A stretch of 64,000 nt of DNA from Vibrio ishigakensis. GTDB lineage: Bacteria > Pseudomonadota > Gammaproteobacteria > Enterobacterales > Vibrionaceae. Under the pieces are notes generated by a model, which was not told the origin of the DNA, did no database searches, and saw nothing but the letters and a program-made list of their open reading frames with translations. A program made the translations under genes and the position numbers. Shown piece by piece: positions 26,794 through 37,060 of the stretch; within the stretch, counting starts at the first letter, position 1; each line of letters opens with the position of its first letter. Location of the stretch: positions 1,550,001 to 1,614,000 of the forward strand of contig NZ_AP024881.1 of NCBI RefSeq assembly GCF_024347675.1. The letters are read 5' to 3'.

Positions 26794-27453
26794 GTGCGTA
26801 CCCTGCAGCTAACCAATGAAAAATTTAAGATAGGGCGAAAAACCAGTGGCGTTGTAACCCTTGCTTACATCTTATTGTCTGTTTGGCTAAGTACCTTTTC
26901 ACACTCGACCCAAGGGACGCTAGGCATCTTGTTCGTTGCAGCCGTCGTCTACACCCTAACCCTGCACTTCTATAGACGCAGCATTATTAAATTCACCATC
27001 ACCAACACCCACTTTCAACAACACACCTATAAAGGGGGCTGGGTATTACAATGGCGCAATATTGGTAACCTTGGTCGTTGCATCAGCAAAGACCCTGCCG
27101 CAGAGCCACTACCTTGGATCGGTATTAAATTAAGCGAACCCGATAGATTCATTAATAGTATCTCCCCTCGTGTGATCAGTGAGATCTTGTTACAGCAAAG
27201 GGCACTGCTCTACTTAGGGGCTAGTGAACAAGGGGCACAAGAGCAATTTCAGGATATGGTGCTCGATTCAAGAGAAGTAGTGAAAGAAGAGTATGTATTA
27301 AAAGGCCTGCAAGCGAGCCTATACAGGCGCATGCAACACCAAAGGAAATTTTGGGGATACGATCTCTTTATCGCTGTAGGCGATCTTGACCGTGATGGGG
27401 ATGAATTCGTGGGACTGATGCGGCAGTATTGGGCTGCCGCACGTACTAGTTAG
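26794..27453 (+). CDS. DUF2982 family membrane protein
   Basis: A 219-residue protein with two hydrophobic segments near residues 20-55 followed by a cytoplasmic region with an EF-hand-like GDLDRDGDEF stretch close to the end. It matches DUF2982, found in Vibrio and related bacteria, with no known function. The start is GTG with a weak upstream ribosome site (AGAGAGAAA). The gene ends only three bases from the convergent ycbL stop codon. Confidence 0.7.
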   Translation: MRTLQLTNEKFKIGRKTSGVVTLAYILLSVWLSTFSHSTQGTLGILFVAAVVYTLTLHFYRRSIIKFTITNTHFQQHTYKGGWVLQWRNIGNLGRCISKDPAAEPLPWIGIKLSEPDRFINSISPRVISEILLQQRALLYLGASEQGAQEQFQDMVLDSREVVKEEYVLKGLQASLYRRMQHQRKFWGYDLFIAVGDLDRDGDEFVGLMRQYWAAARTS

Positions 27454-27456
27454 TCT

Positions 27457-28110
27457 CTAGTATAGAGGCATCTCATCGGCTACAAATGGATTCGATGCAC
27501 GCTCAGCGCCAAAAGTAGACTCTGGACCATGGCCCGGGACAAAACGCGTTTCATTACCCAGTGCCCACAGTTTCTGCTTGATAGAAGCGATCAGGGTATT
27601 AAAGTCACCCTTAGGGAAATCAGTTCGACCTACACCGCCCTTGAACAGCACATCACCGACAAACGCCAGCTTGGCTTCTTCGCTATACAGAACTACGTGG
27701 CCCGGGGTATGACCCGGAGTATGAATCACGTCCAACGATTGATTGCCAAAGGTAACTTTGTCACCCTCGTCTAGCCACTCGCTCGGCTCGAAAGCCTCTG
27801 TTAGAGGGAAACCAAACATCTGGCTTTGGCCTTCTAGACTCTGTAGCCAGAAGTTATCTGCCTTGTGCGGGCCTACGATAGGTGAACTGAGTGCATCGGC
27901 GAGCTCTTCACTACCACCAACATGATCAAGATGACCGTGAGTCAGTACCAGTTTTTCTACCTCAACGCCAAGCTCTTTGATAAGAGCTACTAGTTGCTTT
28001 ACATCACCGCCTGGGTCGATCACTACACCTTTCATGGTTTCATCGCACCAAACGATAGAACAATTTTGCGCAAAACTGGTTACCGGAACCACCTGATATT
28101 GAAGAGCCAT
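27457..28110 (-). CDS. ycbL: Metallo-beta-lactamase-fold hydrolase YcbL (glyoxalase II-like)
   Basis: A 217-residue metal hydrolase with the signature THGHLDHVGG and later metal ligands in TPGHTPGHVVLY, FVGDVLF and PGHGPES. The short form without the glyoxalase II C-terminal domain matches YcbL, a type II glyoxalase-like thioesterase. In E. coli ycbL follows ycbB and ycbK; here it follows the L,D-transpeptidase gene directly. Confidence 0.9.
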   Translation of the reverse strand: MALQYQVVPVTSFAQNCSIVWCDETMKGVVIDPGGDVKQLVALIKELGVEVEKLVLTHGHLDHVGGSEELADALSSPIVGPHKADNFWLQSLEGQSQMFGFPLTEAFEPSEWLDEGDKVTFGNQSLDVIHTPGHTPGHVVLYSEEAKLAFVGDVLFKGGVGRTDFPKGDFNTLIASIKQKLWALGNETRFVPGHGPESTFGAERASNPFVADEMPLY

Positions 28111-28232
28111 AACTTACCTAAACAACTAAATTAACTGGCACCGACTATGACAGCAAAGCCCTTTAAACTCAAGGCTAACAGCACGCACAGCGGCTTCAAA
28201 TCAAACATGGAATGGGACTCTTGGCTCTATGG

Positions 28233-29813
28233 CTAGCGGCTTGCCAAGTTAGAAGACTTTGGGCTTTGGTCATACCCATAGACGTCATCGCGGAAATGGA
28301 TGCGTCCATCCTCTACCCATGAGGTCTTATAGATAAGATGCACGGGTATACGACGCTTGAGAGCCACTCTTGTATTGTCATCGCTGTCTATCGGAGAGAT
28401 ATTTCGCTTTCTAAAGCCTTGGGTATCTGACAAGGTGTGGGCAAACTTATCGGCGTACTGCACGCGAATACAGCCAGAGCTAAAGGCACGTGACTCTTTA
28501 TCAAACAGGTGCTTTGACGGCGTATCGTGCAAATAAATTGCCCGTCTATTTGGGGTGTTAAATTTATACGCCCCCAGGGCATTGGCAGAGCTTGGGATCT
28601 GGCGCATCCGATAAGGGAAGGTTCTTGGGTTAACCTTGTTCCACTCAATCAGGTTGTGGTCGACTATAGTTGGATCGCTCCACCCTTTTATCACCTGGAT
28701 GCCTCGACTGCTGAGATACTCAGGATTTCGCCTCGTAGCTGGAATGATATCCTCACGCATGATTTTAGGCGGTACATTCCACACTGGATTAAGCACCATA
28801 GAGTCCATCTTGATGGCCATCATAGGCGTTTTCCGTTTTTTCTTACCAATGATTACCTTAGAAGAAAACGCCACATCGCCTCTAAAGAAGTAATTCAGCT
28901 CGAAGCTAGGCAAATTCACCAACACCAAGGCCTCTCTCTGAGTTGGCCACAAATGCGAGCGCTCTGCATTGAGAGCGAGCCGTCTTATACGCTCCGCTAT
29001 GGGATAGTTAAGCCACTCAATAGTATTCGGCCCTATGATGCCGTCAGGTTGTAACCCATGTTGTTCTTGGAATTGTTTAACCAGTTTCTCAAGGTCTCTC
29101 GAGTACCATTCCTTTTGTGTATCGACAGTAGTTAAATCAAGGCCAGCCAACTCAAGCTTAATATGTAATAGCTCTCGATTTGGGAGCTCTTCCCCGACTC
29201 TGATCAAGGTGTCAGATTCATAATCGACACTGGCCTCGTCTTGTCGCTGCTGTAGATAATTGATGGCGGTTTGGTAGGCGCGATAATTAGGCTCCGAGCC
29301 GCCAAACTGCATCAGAAACTGACTCAATCGATTGTTATCTATCGCGAGTTCAAGCGCATCAAGCTCCATCTGGGGCGGATTTGACCAAAGGTCTGGGATA
29401 CCCTCACCAAATAGCCAAGTCTCTTGATTCTCCATAAGGCGCGCGCGATAACTCATGATCATCAGCAAGGTGTCGGTGGCAATTAGATCGTATTGAAAGT
29501 AATTGTGCTGAATGCGCAGCTGGCTTAATGCATCTAGCCGCTGTTCAAATTGAGGGGAGAGCTCCGCAAGAGAGAGCATCTCAAGCATATCTTCAATGAG
29601 CAGTTGATCTTCGATTTGAAGCCATATCAATTGATGGTGATGAGCGCGGTAAACCTGCTGTACCAGCGCTGGATATTCTAAAAAGCCGTTTAGCTCAACA
29701 TTAGGATTCACCCAACCTAGGGTGTGGAACATGCTTTTGTCGGACGCAGAAAGAGGCATGGCACAGAGACTGGCCAAGAGTAGAGAGAGGAGTCTGCGTT
29801 TAAAACAAACCAT
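28233..29813 (-). CDS. ldtD: L,D-transpeptidase (YcbB/LdtD-like)
   Basis: A 526-residue periplasmic enzyme that forms 3-3 crosslinks in peptidoglycan. A signal peptide (MVCFKRRLLSLLLASLCAMPLSAS) is followed by a helical region and a peptidoglycan-binding repeat (LVKQFQEQHGLQPDGIIGPNT). The YkuD catalytic domain has the active site HDTPSKHLFDKESRAFSSGC with the nucleophilic Cys. The insertion within the YkuD domain is of the LdtD kind. ATG 29813 is preferred over the GTG two codons earlier. It is shorter than E. coli LdtD. ycbL lies about 120 bases downstream; ycbK is missing. Confidence 0.88.
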   Translation of the reverse strand: MVCFKRRLLSLLLASLCAMPLSASDKSMFHTLGWVNPNVELNGFLEYPALVQQVYRAHHHQLIWLQIEDQLLIEDMLEMLSLAELSPQFEQRLDALSQLRIQHNYFQYDLIATDTLLMIMSYRARLMENQETWLFGEGIPDLWSNPPQMELDALELAIDNNRLSQFLMQFGGSEPNYRAYQTAINYLQQRQDEASVDYESDTLIRVGEELPNRELLHIKLELAGLDLTTVDTQKEWYSRDLEKLVKQFQEQHGLQPDGIIGPNTIEWLNYPIAERIRRLALNAERSHLWPTQREALVLVNLPSFELNYFFRGDVAFSSKVIIGKKKRKTPMMAIKMDSMVLNPVWNVPPKIMREDIIPATRRNPEYLSSRGIQVIKGWSDPTIVDHNLIEWNKVNPRTFPYRMRQIPSSANALGAYKFNTPNRRAIYLHDTPSKHLFDKESRAFSSGCIRVQYADKFAHTLSDTQGFRKRNISPIDSDDNTRVALKRRIPVHLIYKTSWVEDGRIHFRDDVYGYDQSPKSSNLASR

Positions 29814-29899
29814 GTTCACCTACTTGAAGCGTCCAAACGGATACCTCAAGTATGGCAAACATAGCTAAGATTCTCGACTCGCGAGAGGAGGAAATTTTA

Positions 29900-30496
29900 T
29901 TACAGGTCGAGGTTGTGTTTACCGTGTGAAGCCTTGGCCTTTAGGTAGTTCTCATTACCCGCCTTAACGTGGGCCATGGTGTTGATAACCTCTTGAATCT
30001 CAATTCCGTGTTCTTTCAGTTCACGGATCTTCTTAGGGTTATTAGTCACTAGGCGGATCTGGTTTACCCCGAGAGCTTTAAGCATTTGCGCCGCTTCTTC
30101 AAAGTCACGCAGATCGTCAGCAAAGCCTAGGTGGTTGTTCGCCTCATAGGTGTTCAGGCCTTCACTTTGTAATCGGTACGCATCAATCTTGTTATACAGA
30201 CCGATACCACGGCCCTCTTGACGCAAATAGAGCAAAACGCCGCCTTCGGTCGCCATCTTGTTGATGGTTTCATCCAATTGCTCTCCGCAATCACAGCGAG
30301 ATGAGTGGAATACATCGCCGGTTAAACACTCCGAGTGCATGCGTACGATAGGTGCCGTTTGATTAATATCTGCGGATTTGAAGATAAGGGCTACATGCTC
30401 TTTCTCGGTTTTTAATCCGTTAAACGAAAGCAGTTCAGCCTCAATATCACTCTTGCTACCTACTTTTAAATGAACTCGCGCTCTTACATCTGCCAT
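29900..30496 (-). CDS. ribA: GTP cyclohydrolase II
   Basis: A 198-residue RibA that opens GTP to the first pyrimidine of riboflavin synthesis. The zinc cysteines are visible in [18 protein letters not shown], and the catalytic region is [18 protein letters not shown]. It is the single-domain form, not fused to RibB. The gene stands alone between the L,D-transpeptidase and gyrA genes, and I saw no FMN riboswitch in the roughly 80 bases upstream. Confidence 0.95.
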   Translation of the reverse strand: MADVRARVHLKVGSKSDIEAELLSFNGLKTEKEHVALIFKSADINQTAPIVRMHSECLTGDVFHSSRCDCGEQLDETINKMATEGGVLLYLRQEGRGIGLYNKIDAYRLQSEGLNTYEANNHLGFADDLRDFEEAAQMLKALGVNQIRLVTNNPKKIRELKEHGIEIQEVINTMAHVKAGNENYLKAKASHGKHNLDL

Positions 30497-30575
30497 TAGC
30501 GTTCTCTGATTGTCCTGTTACCAATTACCACATAGGGGCTCGGCTATCATAATTCAAGGCGTTGATCTGTATCAA

Positions 30576-30607
30576 TAAAAAAAGCCGAGCTGTTTGCTCG
30601 GCTTTTA
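30576..30607 (-). terminator. Rho-independent terminator after gyrA
   Basis: Stem AAAAGCCGAGC/GCTCGGCTTTT with a 5-base loop, followed on the minus strand by TTTTTTT. It lies between gyrA and ribA. Confidence 0.88.
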
Positions 30608-30630
30608 AACGCTTTTCTCTCTTTTAACGA

Positions 30631-33231
30631 TTACTCGCTGTCGCTATTTTGCTCAGGCTCGTTAGTCGCTACTGCTTCGCCTTCTTCTTCAGAAGCTTCC
30701 AGCTCTTCGATCTCATCGATACGCTGAAGAGCAACCACACGCTCATCTTCAATAGTGCGGATGATGGTCACACCTTGAGTGTTACGACCTACTTGGCTCA
30801 CCTCAGCAACGCGGCTACGTACTAGCGTACCGCCGTCAGTGATAACCATGAACTCATCGCCCTCTTCGGTCTGAACCGCGCCAACAACGCTGCCGTTACG
30901 CTCAGATACCTTGATAGAAACAACACCTTGAGTTGCACGGCTCTTCGCTGGGTACTCTTCAAGTACCGTGCGCTTACCATAGCCGTTCTCTGTGATGGTT
31001 AGGATGTCACCCTCGTTATGAGGAACGATTAGAGACACAACCTGGTCGTCACCGTTTAGCTTGATACCACGAACACCAGCGGCTGTACGACCCATGCCAC
31101 GAACTTGAGATTCATTGAAACGAACCACTTTACCCGCTTTCGAGAACAGCATGATGTCGTCTTCACCTGAGGTGATATCAACGCCAATTAGGCTATCTTC
31201 ATCGCGTAGGTTAACCGCAATCAGACCGTTAGAACGAACGTTCGAGAACTGGTCTAGCGAAGTCTTCTTAACCGTACCGTCAGCGGTTGCCATGAAGATA
31301 AACTTATCTTCACTGAACTCAGAAACAGGCAGGATAGCTGTGATGCGCTCACCCTCTTCCAGAGGAAGAATGTTCACGATTGGCTTACCACGTGCGGTGC
31401 GGCTTGCTTGAGGCAATTGATACACCTTCAGACGATACGTCTTACCGCGAGTAGAGAAGCAAAGGATGTTGTCGTGGGTATTCGCCACTAGAAGACGCTC
31501 AATGTAGTCTTCATCCTTCATCTTAGTTGCACTCTTACCTTTACCACCACGACGCTGTGCTTCGTAGTCGCTCAGGATTTGATACTTAACATAGCCTTCG
31601 TGAGACAGGGTCACTACTACGTCTTCTTGTGCAATCAGCTCTTCCATATCAATGTCATGGATAGCCGCTGTGATCTCGGTACGACGAGCATCGCCGTAGC
31701 CTTCACGAATCGCTTCAAGCTCTTCTACGATCACTTCCATCAGACGCTCAGTGCTTGCAAGGATATGCATCAGCTCTGCGATCTCTTCTAGAAGCGCTTT
31801 GTATTCGTCTAGGATTTTCTCGTGTTCAAGACCAGTTAACTTTTGTAGACGTAGGTCTAGGATAGCTTGCGCTTGTTGCTCGGTTAGGAAGTACTGTCCA
31901 TCACGGATACCGTACTCGGCTTCTAACCACTCTGGGCGTGCGGCATCGGTGCCCGCGCGCTCTAGCATGGTAGCAACCATGCCCAAATCCCAACCGCGTG
32001 CCACTAGGCCCGCTTTCGCTTCTGCTGGCGTTGGTGCTTGACGAATGAGCTCGATAATTTCATCGATGTTCGCCAGTGCCAGCGCCAAGCCTTCAAGGAT
32101 ATGAGCACGCTCACGCGCTTTACGCAATTCGAAGATAGTACGACGAGTTACTACTTCACGACGGTGATCAACAAACGCCTTCAACATCTCTTTTAGGTTG
32201 AAGTGCTTAGGCTGGCCCTTATCTAGAGCAACCATGTTGATACCGAAGGTAGTTTGAAGCTGAGTGTGAGCGTACAGGTTGTTAAGAACAACCTCGCCTA
32301 CTGAGTCACGCTTACATTCGATAACGATACGCATACCATCTTTATCAGACTCGTCGCGCAGTGCACTGATGCCTTCAACCTTCTTATCTTTAACAAGCTC
32401 TGCGATCTTCTCGATCAAGCGCGCCTTGTTAACCTGATACGGGATCTCGGTAACAATGATGGTTTCTTTGCCCTTGCTGTCGGCTTCAATCTCAGCCTTA
32501 GCACGCATGTAAACCTTACCGCGACCAGTCTTATAAGCATCAACGATGCCCTTGCGGCCACTGATAAGAGCTGCGGTTGGGAAATCTGGACCAGGAATGT
32601 AATCCATCAACTCATCGATGGTGATCTCTTCATTCTTAATGAAGGCAAGACAGCCATCAATAACCTCAGTTAGGTTATGTGGCGGAATGTTGGTCGCCAT
32701 ACCAACTGCGATACCAGAAGAACCGTTAACCAGTAGGTTTGGTACCTTAGTAGGAAGTACTGCAGGAATCTGCTCTGAACCATCATAGTTTGGTACATAG
32801 TCAACCGTCTCTTTATCAAGATCGGCCAGCAGTTCATGAGCAATCTTTGACATGCGCACTTCGGTGTAACGCATCGCCGCAGCAGAGTCGCCATCGATGG
32901 AGCCAAAGTTACCTTGACCATCTGCAAGCATATAACGCAGTGCAAACGGTTGAGCCATACGTACAATAGTGTCATATACAGCGCTATCACCGTGTGGGTG
33001 ATATTTACCGATTACGTCACCTACAACACGTGCAGACTTTTTATAAGGTTTGTTCCAGTCGTTACCCAAAACGTTCATTGCGAACAGAACGCGGCGGTGT
33101 ACTGGTTTTAAGCCGTCTCTTACATCCGGCAGTGCACGGCCAACAATAACCGACATCGCATAGTCAAGGTATGAACCTCGTAGCTCGTCTTCAATGTTAA
33201 CCGGTGTGATCTCTTTTGCTAGATCGCTCAT
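30631..33231 (-). CDS. gyrA: DNA gyrase subunit A
   Basis: An 866-residue type IIA topoisomerase subunit that breaks and rejoins DNA. The N-terminus ([20 protein letters not shown]) and the quinolone-resistance region align without gaps to E. coli; Ser83 and Asp87 are the sensitive-type residues in PHGDSAVYD. The catalytic Tyr is in the [13 protein letters not shown] region. The GyrA-box QRRGGKG begins the C-terminal wrapping domain, and the tail is acidic. It is divergent from ubiG, as in E. coli. Confidence 0.98.
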   Translation of the reverse strand: MSDLAKEITPVNIEDELRGSYLDYAMSVIVGRALPDVRDGLKPVHRRVLFAMNVLGNDWNKPYKKSARVVGDVIGKYHPHGDSAVYDTIVRMAQPFALRYMLADGQGNFGSIDGDSAAAMRYTEVRMSKIAHELLADLDKETVDYVPNYDGSEQIPAVLPTKVPNLLVNGSSGIAVGMATNIPPHNLTEVIDGCLAFIKNEEITIDELMDYIPGPDFPTAALISGRKGIVDAYKTGRGKVYMRAKAEIEADSKGKETIIVTEIPYQVNKARLIEKIAELVKDKKVEGISALRDESDKDGMRIVIECKRDSVGEVVLNNLYAHTQLQTTFGINMVALDKGQPKHFNLKEMLKAFVDHRREVVTRRTIFELRKARERAHILEGLALALANIDEIIELIRQAPTPAEAKAGLVARGWDLGMVATMLERAGTDAARPEWLEAEYGIRDGQYFLTEQQAQAILDLRLQKLTGLEHEKILDEYKALLEEIAELMHILASTERLMEVIVEELEAIREGYGDARRTEITAAIHDIDMEELIAQEDVVVTLSHEGYVKYQILSDYEAQRRGGKGKSATKMKDEDYIERLLVANTHDNILCFSTRGKTYRLKVYQLPQASRTARGKPIVNILPLEEGERITAILPVSEFSEDKFIFMATADGTVKKTSLDQFSNVRSNGLIAVNLRDEDSLIGVDITSGEDDIMLFSKAGKVVRFNESQVRGMGRTAAGVRGIKLNGDDQVVSLIVPHNEGDILTITENGYGKRTVLEEYPAKSRATQGVVSIKVSERNGSVVGAVQTEEGDEFMVITDGGTLVRSRVAEVSQVGRNTQGVTIIRTIEDERVVALQRIDEIEELEASEEEGEAVATNEPEQNSDSE

Positions 33232-33593
33232 AGAGCATTATCCCTCTATTGTTAGATCGTACTATATCCAAACAACCTCAAGTGAAGTCTCTTCTTACTA
33301 AGGTTTCTTAGATATATCTTCCCCTAATAATCTAAAAAATATAACACACAAATGCCGACTCTGGCATTACTTTCATTAGTCAGAACCTAGGCTCAGACCT
33401 CACATTTAACTCAAATGCGCATAAAATAAACTAATCAGAATTATTGGTATGAAAAACAAGCATTTTCGACGATTTCAACAACAGCTAAAAATCAACCAAC
33501 TGCCTGCATGGGCGGCAAAATGCCCCTTTTGTTACTGCGCGGCGTAATAGTTTGTGTATATAATGCCCCAAAATTGGTAACTCAATAATAAGT
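33232..33593. other. Divergent gyrA/ubiG intergenic region
   Basis: A 362-base gap with no credible gene. It is AT-rich and should hold the promoters of both flanking genes. A TATAAT -10 hexamer for ubiG is clear at 33559-33564, 30 bases before its ATG, without a good -35 partner. A short inverted repeat AATGCC-N6-GGCATT lies at 33351-33368. I see no RNA gene. Confidence 0.5.
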
Positions 33594-34304
33594 ATGACTC
33601 AGGGAAAAAACGTCGACCTCGCCGAAATCAAAAAGTTTGAAGACCTCGCCTCTCGTTGGTGGGACAAACAGGGAGAATTCAAACCCCTTCACCAAATCAA
33701 CCCTCTTCGCTTGCAATACGTTCAAGACAATGTGCAGGGCCTATTTGGTAAGAAGGTGCTAGATGTTGGATGCGGTGGCGGTATCTTGGCCGAAAGCATG
33801 GCACTGGAAGGCGCCGATGTAACTGGGCTAGATATGGGTAAAGAGCCACTTGAGGTTGCAAGACTGCACGCACTCGAATCTGGGGCCAAGGTAAACTACG
33901 TACGAACTACAGTAGAAGAGCACGCCGCTGAAAACCCAGCAAGTTACGATGTGGTCACCTGCATGGAGATGATTGAGCATGTGCCAGACCCTATGTCTGT
34001 TATCGCCTCTTGCGCCAAGTTAGTTAAGCCAGGCGGTCATGTCTTCTTCTCTACCCTAAACAGAAACCCTAAGTCGTACGCCTTCGCCATCCTAGGTGCG
34101 GAATACATTTTGAAACTGCTACCTAAAGGTACCCACGACTACAACAAGTTCTTAAAGCCGTCTGAGCTTATTCGCTTTATCGACCAAACCCCGCTTCAGG
34201 ATAAGGGCATCACGGGTATCGGTTACAGGCCGCTCAGTGATAGCTATCAGCTAACACCAAATGTGGACGTCAATTACATAGTCCACACCCAAAAAGTTGA
34301 CTAA
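33594..34304 (+). CDS. ubiG: Ubiquinone O-methyltransferase UbiG
   Basis: A 236-residue SAM-dependent methyltransferase that performs both O-methylations in ubiquinone synthesis. Motif I is [14 protein letters not shown]. The start [26 protein letters not shown] matches the UbiG signature around residues 10-35. ubiG lies between gyrA and nrdA, the E. coli order without yfaL. It has its own promoter and terminator. Confidence 0.96.
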   Translation: MTQGKNVDLAEIKKFEDLASRWWDKQGEFKPLHQINPLRLQYVQDNVQGLFGKKVLDVGCGGGILAESMALEGADVTGLDMGKEPLEVARLHALESGAKVNYVRTTVEEHAAENPASYDVVTCMEMIEHVPDPMSVIASCAKLVKPGGHVFFSTLNRNPKSYAFAILGAEYILKLLPKGTHDYNKFLKPSELIRFIDQTPLQDKGITGIGYRPLSDSYQLTPNVDVNYIVHTQKVD

Positions 34305-34306
34305 TT

Positions 34307-34331
34307 AAGCCCCTCCTTGAGGGGCTTTTTG
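34307..34331 (+). terminator. Rho-independent terminator after ubiG
   Basis: AAGCCCCTC/GAGGGGCTT hairpin followed by TTTTTG, starting two bases after the ubiG stop. Confidence 0.9.
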
Positions 34332-34495
34332 TTGCCTTTTTCAGCACCTCAAAAACAGCCGTTTCGATCCAATTCCCTGATAAAGATCAAGTAATTTATT
34401 TTTTGGGAAGTACAAATTTAATTCACTCACAAGCGCGTATAAAAACAAAGTCAAAGTGGCGCTAAACCACAAAGTAAGTGAACGCTAACTGAAAA

Positions 34496-34519
34496 TTTTC
34501 CACCCACCAGTTATCCACA
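34496..34519 (+). promoter_or_regulatory. DnaA boxes upstream of nrdA
   Basis: TTATCCACA at 34511-34519 is a perfect match to the DnaA box TTATNCACA. TTTTCCACC at 34496-34504 is a weaker copy in the same orientation, 15 bases earlier. DnaA controls nrdAB from similar boxes in E. coli. Confidence 0.7.
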
Positions 34520-34539
34520 ACTAATACAGGAACGGAAAC

Positions 34540-34568
34540 TTGAAAACCTCAGGCAACCGCACTATCTT
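34540..34568 (+). promoter_or_regulatory. Candidate sigma70 promoter of nrdA
   Basis: TTGAAA and TATCTT with 17-base spacing, start expected near 34575, leader about 135 bases. The -10 lies inside the first NrdR-like box, consistent with repression. Confidence 0.55.
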
Positions 34569-34604
34569 GTAACTCAGTTAAGGGTGACCCCCTATATGTA
34601 GTGT
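34559..34604 (+). promoter_or_regulatory. Pair of NrdR-like boxes
   Basis: The box at 34589-34604 (CCCCTATATGTAGTGT) matches 13 of 16 positions of the NrdR consensus acaCwAtATaTwGtgt. A weaker copy at 34559-34574 (GCACTATCTTGTAACT) starts 30 bases earlier, about three helical turns away, as is usual for paired NrdR sites. The second copy alone would not be convincing. Confidence 0.55.
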
Positions 34605-34710
34605 TTCTAGCTTTCTAACAAGCTAGACTTGGATCACAAAGTCACATGTAATTCATTTCAAATAATGAAAAATGTGGCTTTCATCGTTGATGTTATGGAT
34701 ATCTAACAGA

Positions 34711-36993
34711 ATGAACCACAATCTTACCGTCACAAAGCGTCATGGACGTACTGAGCCGATAGATCTAGAGAAGATCCATCGCGTTATTACCTGGGCAGCG
34801 GAAGGCCTAGACAATGTGTCTGTTTCTCAAGTAGAACTTAAGTCTCAAATCCAATTCTACGACGGTATTACCACGTCAGATATTCATGAGACCATGATCA
34901 AAGCCTCTGCTGATCTGATCTCTGAAGAAACTCCAGATTATCAATATCTAGCGGCTCGCCTAGCTATCTTCCACCTGCGTAAGAAAGCCTATGGTCAATA
35001 TGAGCCACCAGCGCTGTTTGATCACGTTGCAAAACTAGTAGACATGGGCAAATACGACCAACACCTACTAGAAGACTACTCTCGCGAAGAATTCGAGTTG
35101 ATGGACTCTTTCATTGACCACAAACGCGACCTAGATTTCTCATATGCTGCGGTTAAACAGCTCGAAGGTAAGTACTTTGTGCAAAACCGCGTAACTAAAG
35201 AGATCTACGAGAGTGCTCAGTTCCTTTATATCCTTGTAGCTGCGTGCCTATTTTCGAAGTATCCACGCGAAACGCGCCTAGATTACATCCGTCGTTTCTA
35301 CGATGCAGTTTCTACCTTTAAGATCTCACTGCCAACACCAATCATGTCTGGTGTGCGCACCCCTACTCGCCAGTTCAGCTCATGCGTACTGATTGAGTGT
35401 GGTGATAGCCTAGACTCTATCAACGCAACAGCGAGCTCTATCGTACGCTACGTATCCCAGCGTGCAGGTATCGGCATCAACGCTGGTCGCATCCGTGCCC
35501 TAGGTTCTGAGATCCGCGGTGGTGAAGCCTTCCACACCGGTTGTATTCCTTTCTATAAATACTTCCAAACAGCAGTTAAATGCTGTTCTCAAGGTGGCGT
35601 GCGTGGCGGTGCAGCAACAGTATTCTATCCACTATGGCACGGTGAAGTTCAGAACCTTATGGTTCTTAAGAACAACCGTGGTGTAGAAGAAAACCGTGTT
35701 CGTCACATGGACTACGGCGTTCAGCTTAACAAGCTAATGTATAGCCGCTTGATTGAAGGTGGCAACATCACCCTGTTCTCGCCATCAGACGTACCGGGTC
35801 TATATGATGCCTTCTTCCAAGACCAAGACGAGTTTGAGCGTCTATACGTTCAATACGAAGCGGACGACAGCATCAAGAAAGAGCAGGTTAAAGCGATTGA
35901 GCTGTTCAGCATCCTGATGCAAGAGCGTGCATCTACTGGTCGTATCTATATCCAAAACGTGGACCACTGTAATACTCACAGCCCGTTCGATGCGAGCGTA
36001 GCACCAGTTCGTCAATCTAACCTGTGTCTTGAGATTGCCCTTCCTACTAAGCCACTGGCGAACGTAGAAGATGAAAACGGTGAAATTGCACTGTGTACGC
36101 TATCTGCGTTCAACCTAGGTGCAATCCAAAACCTAGACGATTTCGAAGAGCTCTCTGAGCTAGTGGTTCGTGCTCTAGACGCACTGCTTGATTACCAAGA
36201 CTACCCTCTTCCAGCAGCGAAGATATCGACCATGAACCGTCGTACTCTGGGTGTGGGCGTGATCAACTACGCATACTATCTTGCGAAACATGGCGCGAAA
36301 TACTCAGACGGCAGTGCAAACGGTCTGACTCACCGCACCTTTGAAGCGATGCAGTACTACTTGCTAAAAGCATCGGTTGCGCTAGCAAAAGAGCAAGGTG
36401 CTTGCCCGTCTTTCCACGAAACCACCTACTCTCAAGGTATCCTACCGATCGATACCTATAAGAGCTCGCTAGATGGCATCGTTGAAGAAGAACTTCACTA
36501 TGACTGGGAAGAGCTACGTCGTGAGATCAAACAGCACGGTTTGCGTAACTCGACCCTAACAGCTCTAATGCCTTCTGAGACCTCTTCTCAGATCTCGAAC
36601 GCGACTAACGGTATCGAGCCACCACGTGGTTACGTATCAGTGAAAGCGTCAAAAGATGGCATCTTGAAGCAGGTAGTGCCTGAGTTTACTAAGTACAAAG
36701 AGAACTACGAGCTACTGTGGGATATCCCGAATAACAACGGTTATCTGAACCTTGTGGGTATCATGCAGAAATTCGTAGACCAGTCTATCTCTGCGAACAC
36801 CAACTATGACCCGAACAAATACGAGAACGGCAAGGTGCCAATGAAGCTGCTGCTTCGCGACCTTCTTACTGCGTATAAGTTTGGTGTGAAGACCCTTTAC
36901 TACCACAACACCCGTGACGGCGCGAAAGACGATCAGAAAGACGTGGCTGTGGAGCAAGATGACGATTGCGCTGGCGGCGGTTGCAAAATCTAA
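34711..36993 (+). CDS. nrdA: Ribonucleoside-diphosphate reductase class Ia, alpha subunit
   Basis: A 760-residue catalytic subunit that reduces ribonucleoside diphosphates to deoxy forms. An N-terminal ATP-cone (VTKRHGRTEPIDLEKIHRVI) senses dATP/ATP. Active-site cysteines are in FSSCVLIECGD and NLCLEIALPT, the radical-relay tyrosines in TLYYHNTRDG, and the C-terminal shuttle cysteines in CAGGGCKI. I chose the ATG at 34711 (MNHNLTVTKR), which aligns with E. coli; a 13-codon upstream start is less likely. It is the first gene of nrdA-nrdB-yfaE. Confidence 0.97.
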   Translation: MNHNLTVTKRHGRTEPIDLEKIHRVITWAAEGLDNVSVSQVELKSQIQFYDGITTSDIHETMIKASADLISEETPDYQYLAARLAIFHLRKKAYGQYEPPALFDHVAKLVDMGKYDQHLLEDYSREEFELMDSFIDHKRDLDFSYAAVKQLEGKYFVQNRVTKEIYESAQFLYILVAACLFSKYPRETRLDYIRRFYDAVSTFKISLPTPIMSGVRTPTRQFSSCVLIECGDSLDSINATASSIVRYVSQRAGIGINAGRIRALGSEIRGGEAFHTGCIPFYKYFQTAVKCCSQGGVRGGAATVFYPLWHGEVQNLMVLKNNRGVEENRVRHMDYGVQLNKLMYSRLIEGGNITLFSPSDVPGLYDAFFQDQDEFERLYVQYEADDSIKKEQVKAIELFSILMQERASTGRIYIQNVDHCNTHSPFDASVAPVRQSNLCLEIALPTKPLANVEDENGEIALCTLSAFNLGAIQNLDDFEELSELVVRALDALLDYQDYPLPAAKISTMNRRTLGVGVINYAYYLAKHGAKYSDGSANGLTHRTFEAMQYYLLKASVALAKEQGACPSFHETTYSQGILPIDTYKSSLDGIVEEELHYDWEELRREIKQHGLRNSTLTALMPSETSSQISNATNGIEPPRGYVSVKASKDGILKQVVPEFTKYKENYELLWDIPNNNGYLNLVGIMQKFVDQSISANTNYDPNKYENGKVPMKLLLRDLLTAYKFGVKTLYYHNTRDGAKDDQKDVAVEQDDDCAGGGCKI

Positions 36994-37060
36994 GTTTAAG
37001 CTGAGGGAGCCGTGGGCTCCCCTATTGACGTTACATATTAAGGAATAATTCGAGGTTACA

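Larger units (their letters stand above)
34332..34710 (+). promoter_or_regulatory. nrdA control region
   Basis: About 380 bases without a gene. It holds one perfect DnaA box, a second degenerate one, a sigma70-like promoter, and two NrdR-like boxes, each listed separately. Upstream of about 34490 I see only AT-rich sequence. The arrangement resembles the nrdA control region of E. coli, in which DnaA and NrdR are known regulators. Confidence 0.6.

Noticed and set aside
28527-29054. 175-codon frame opposite the L,D-transpeptidase
   Set aside because: Long antisense frames occur by chance in such genes; the minus-strand frame has all catalytic motifs.
29900-30580. FMN riboswitch for ribA
   Set aside because: The upstream space is too short and lacks the conserved FMN-aptamer segments.
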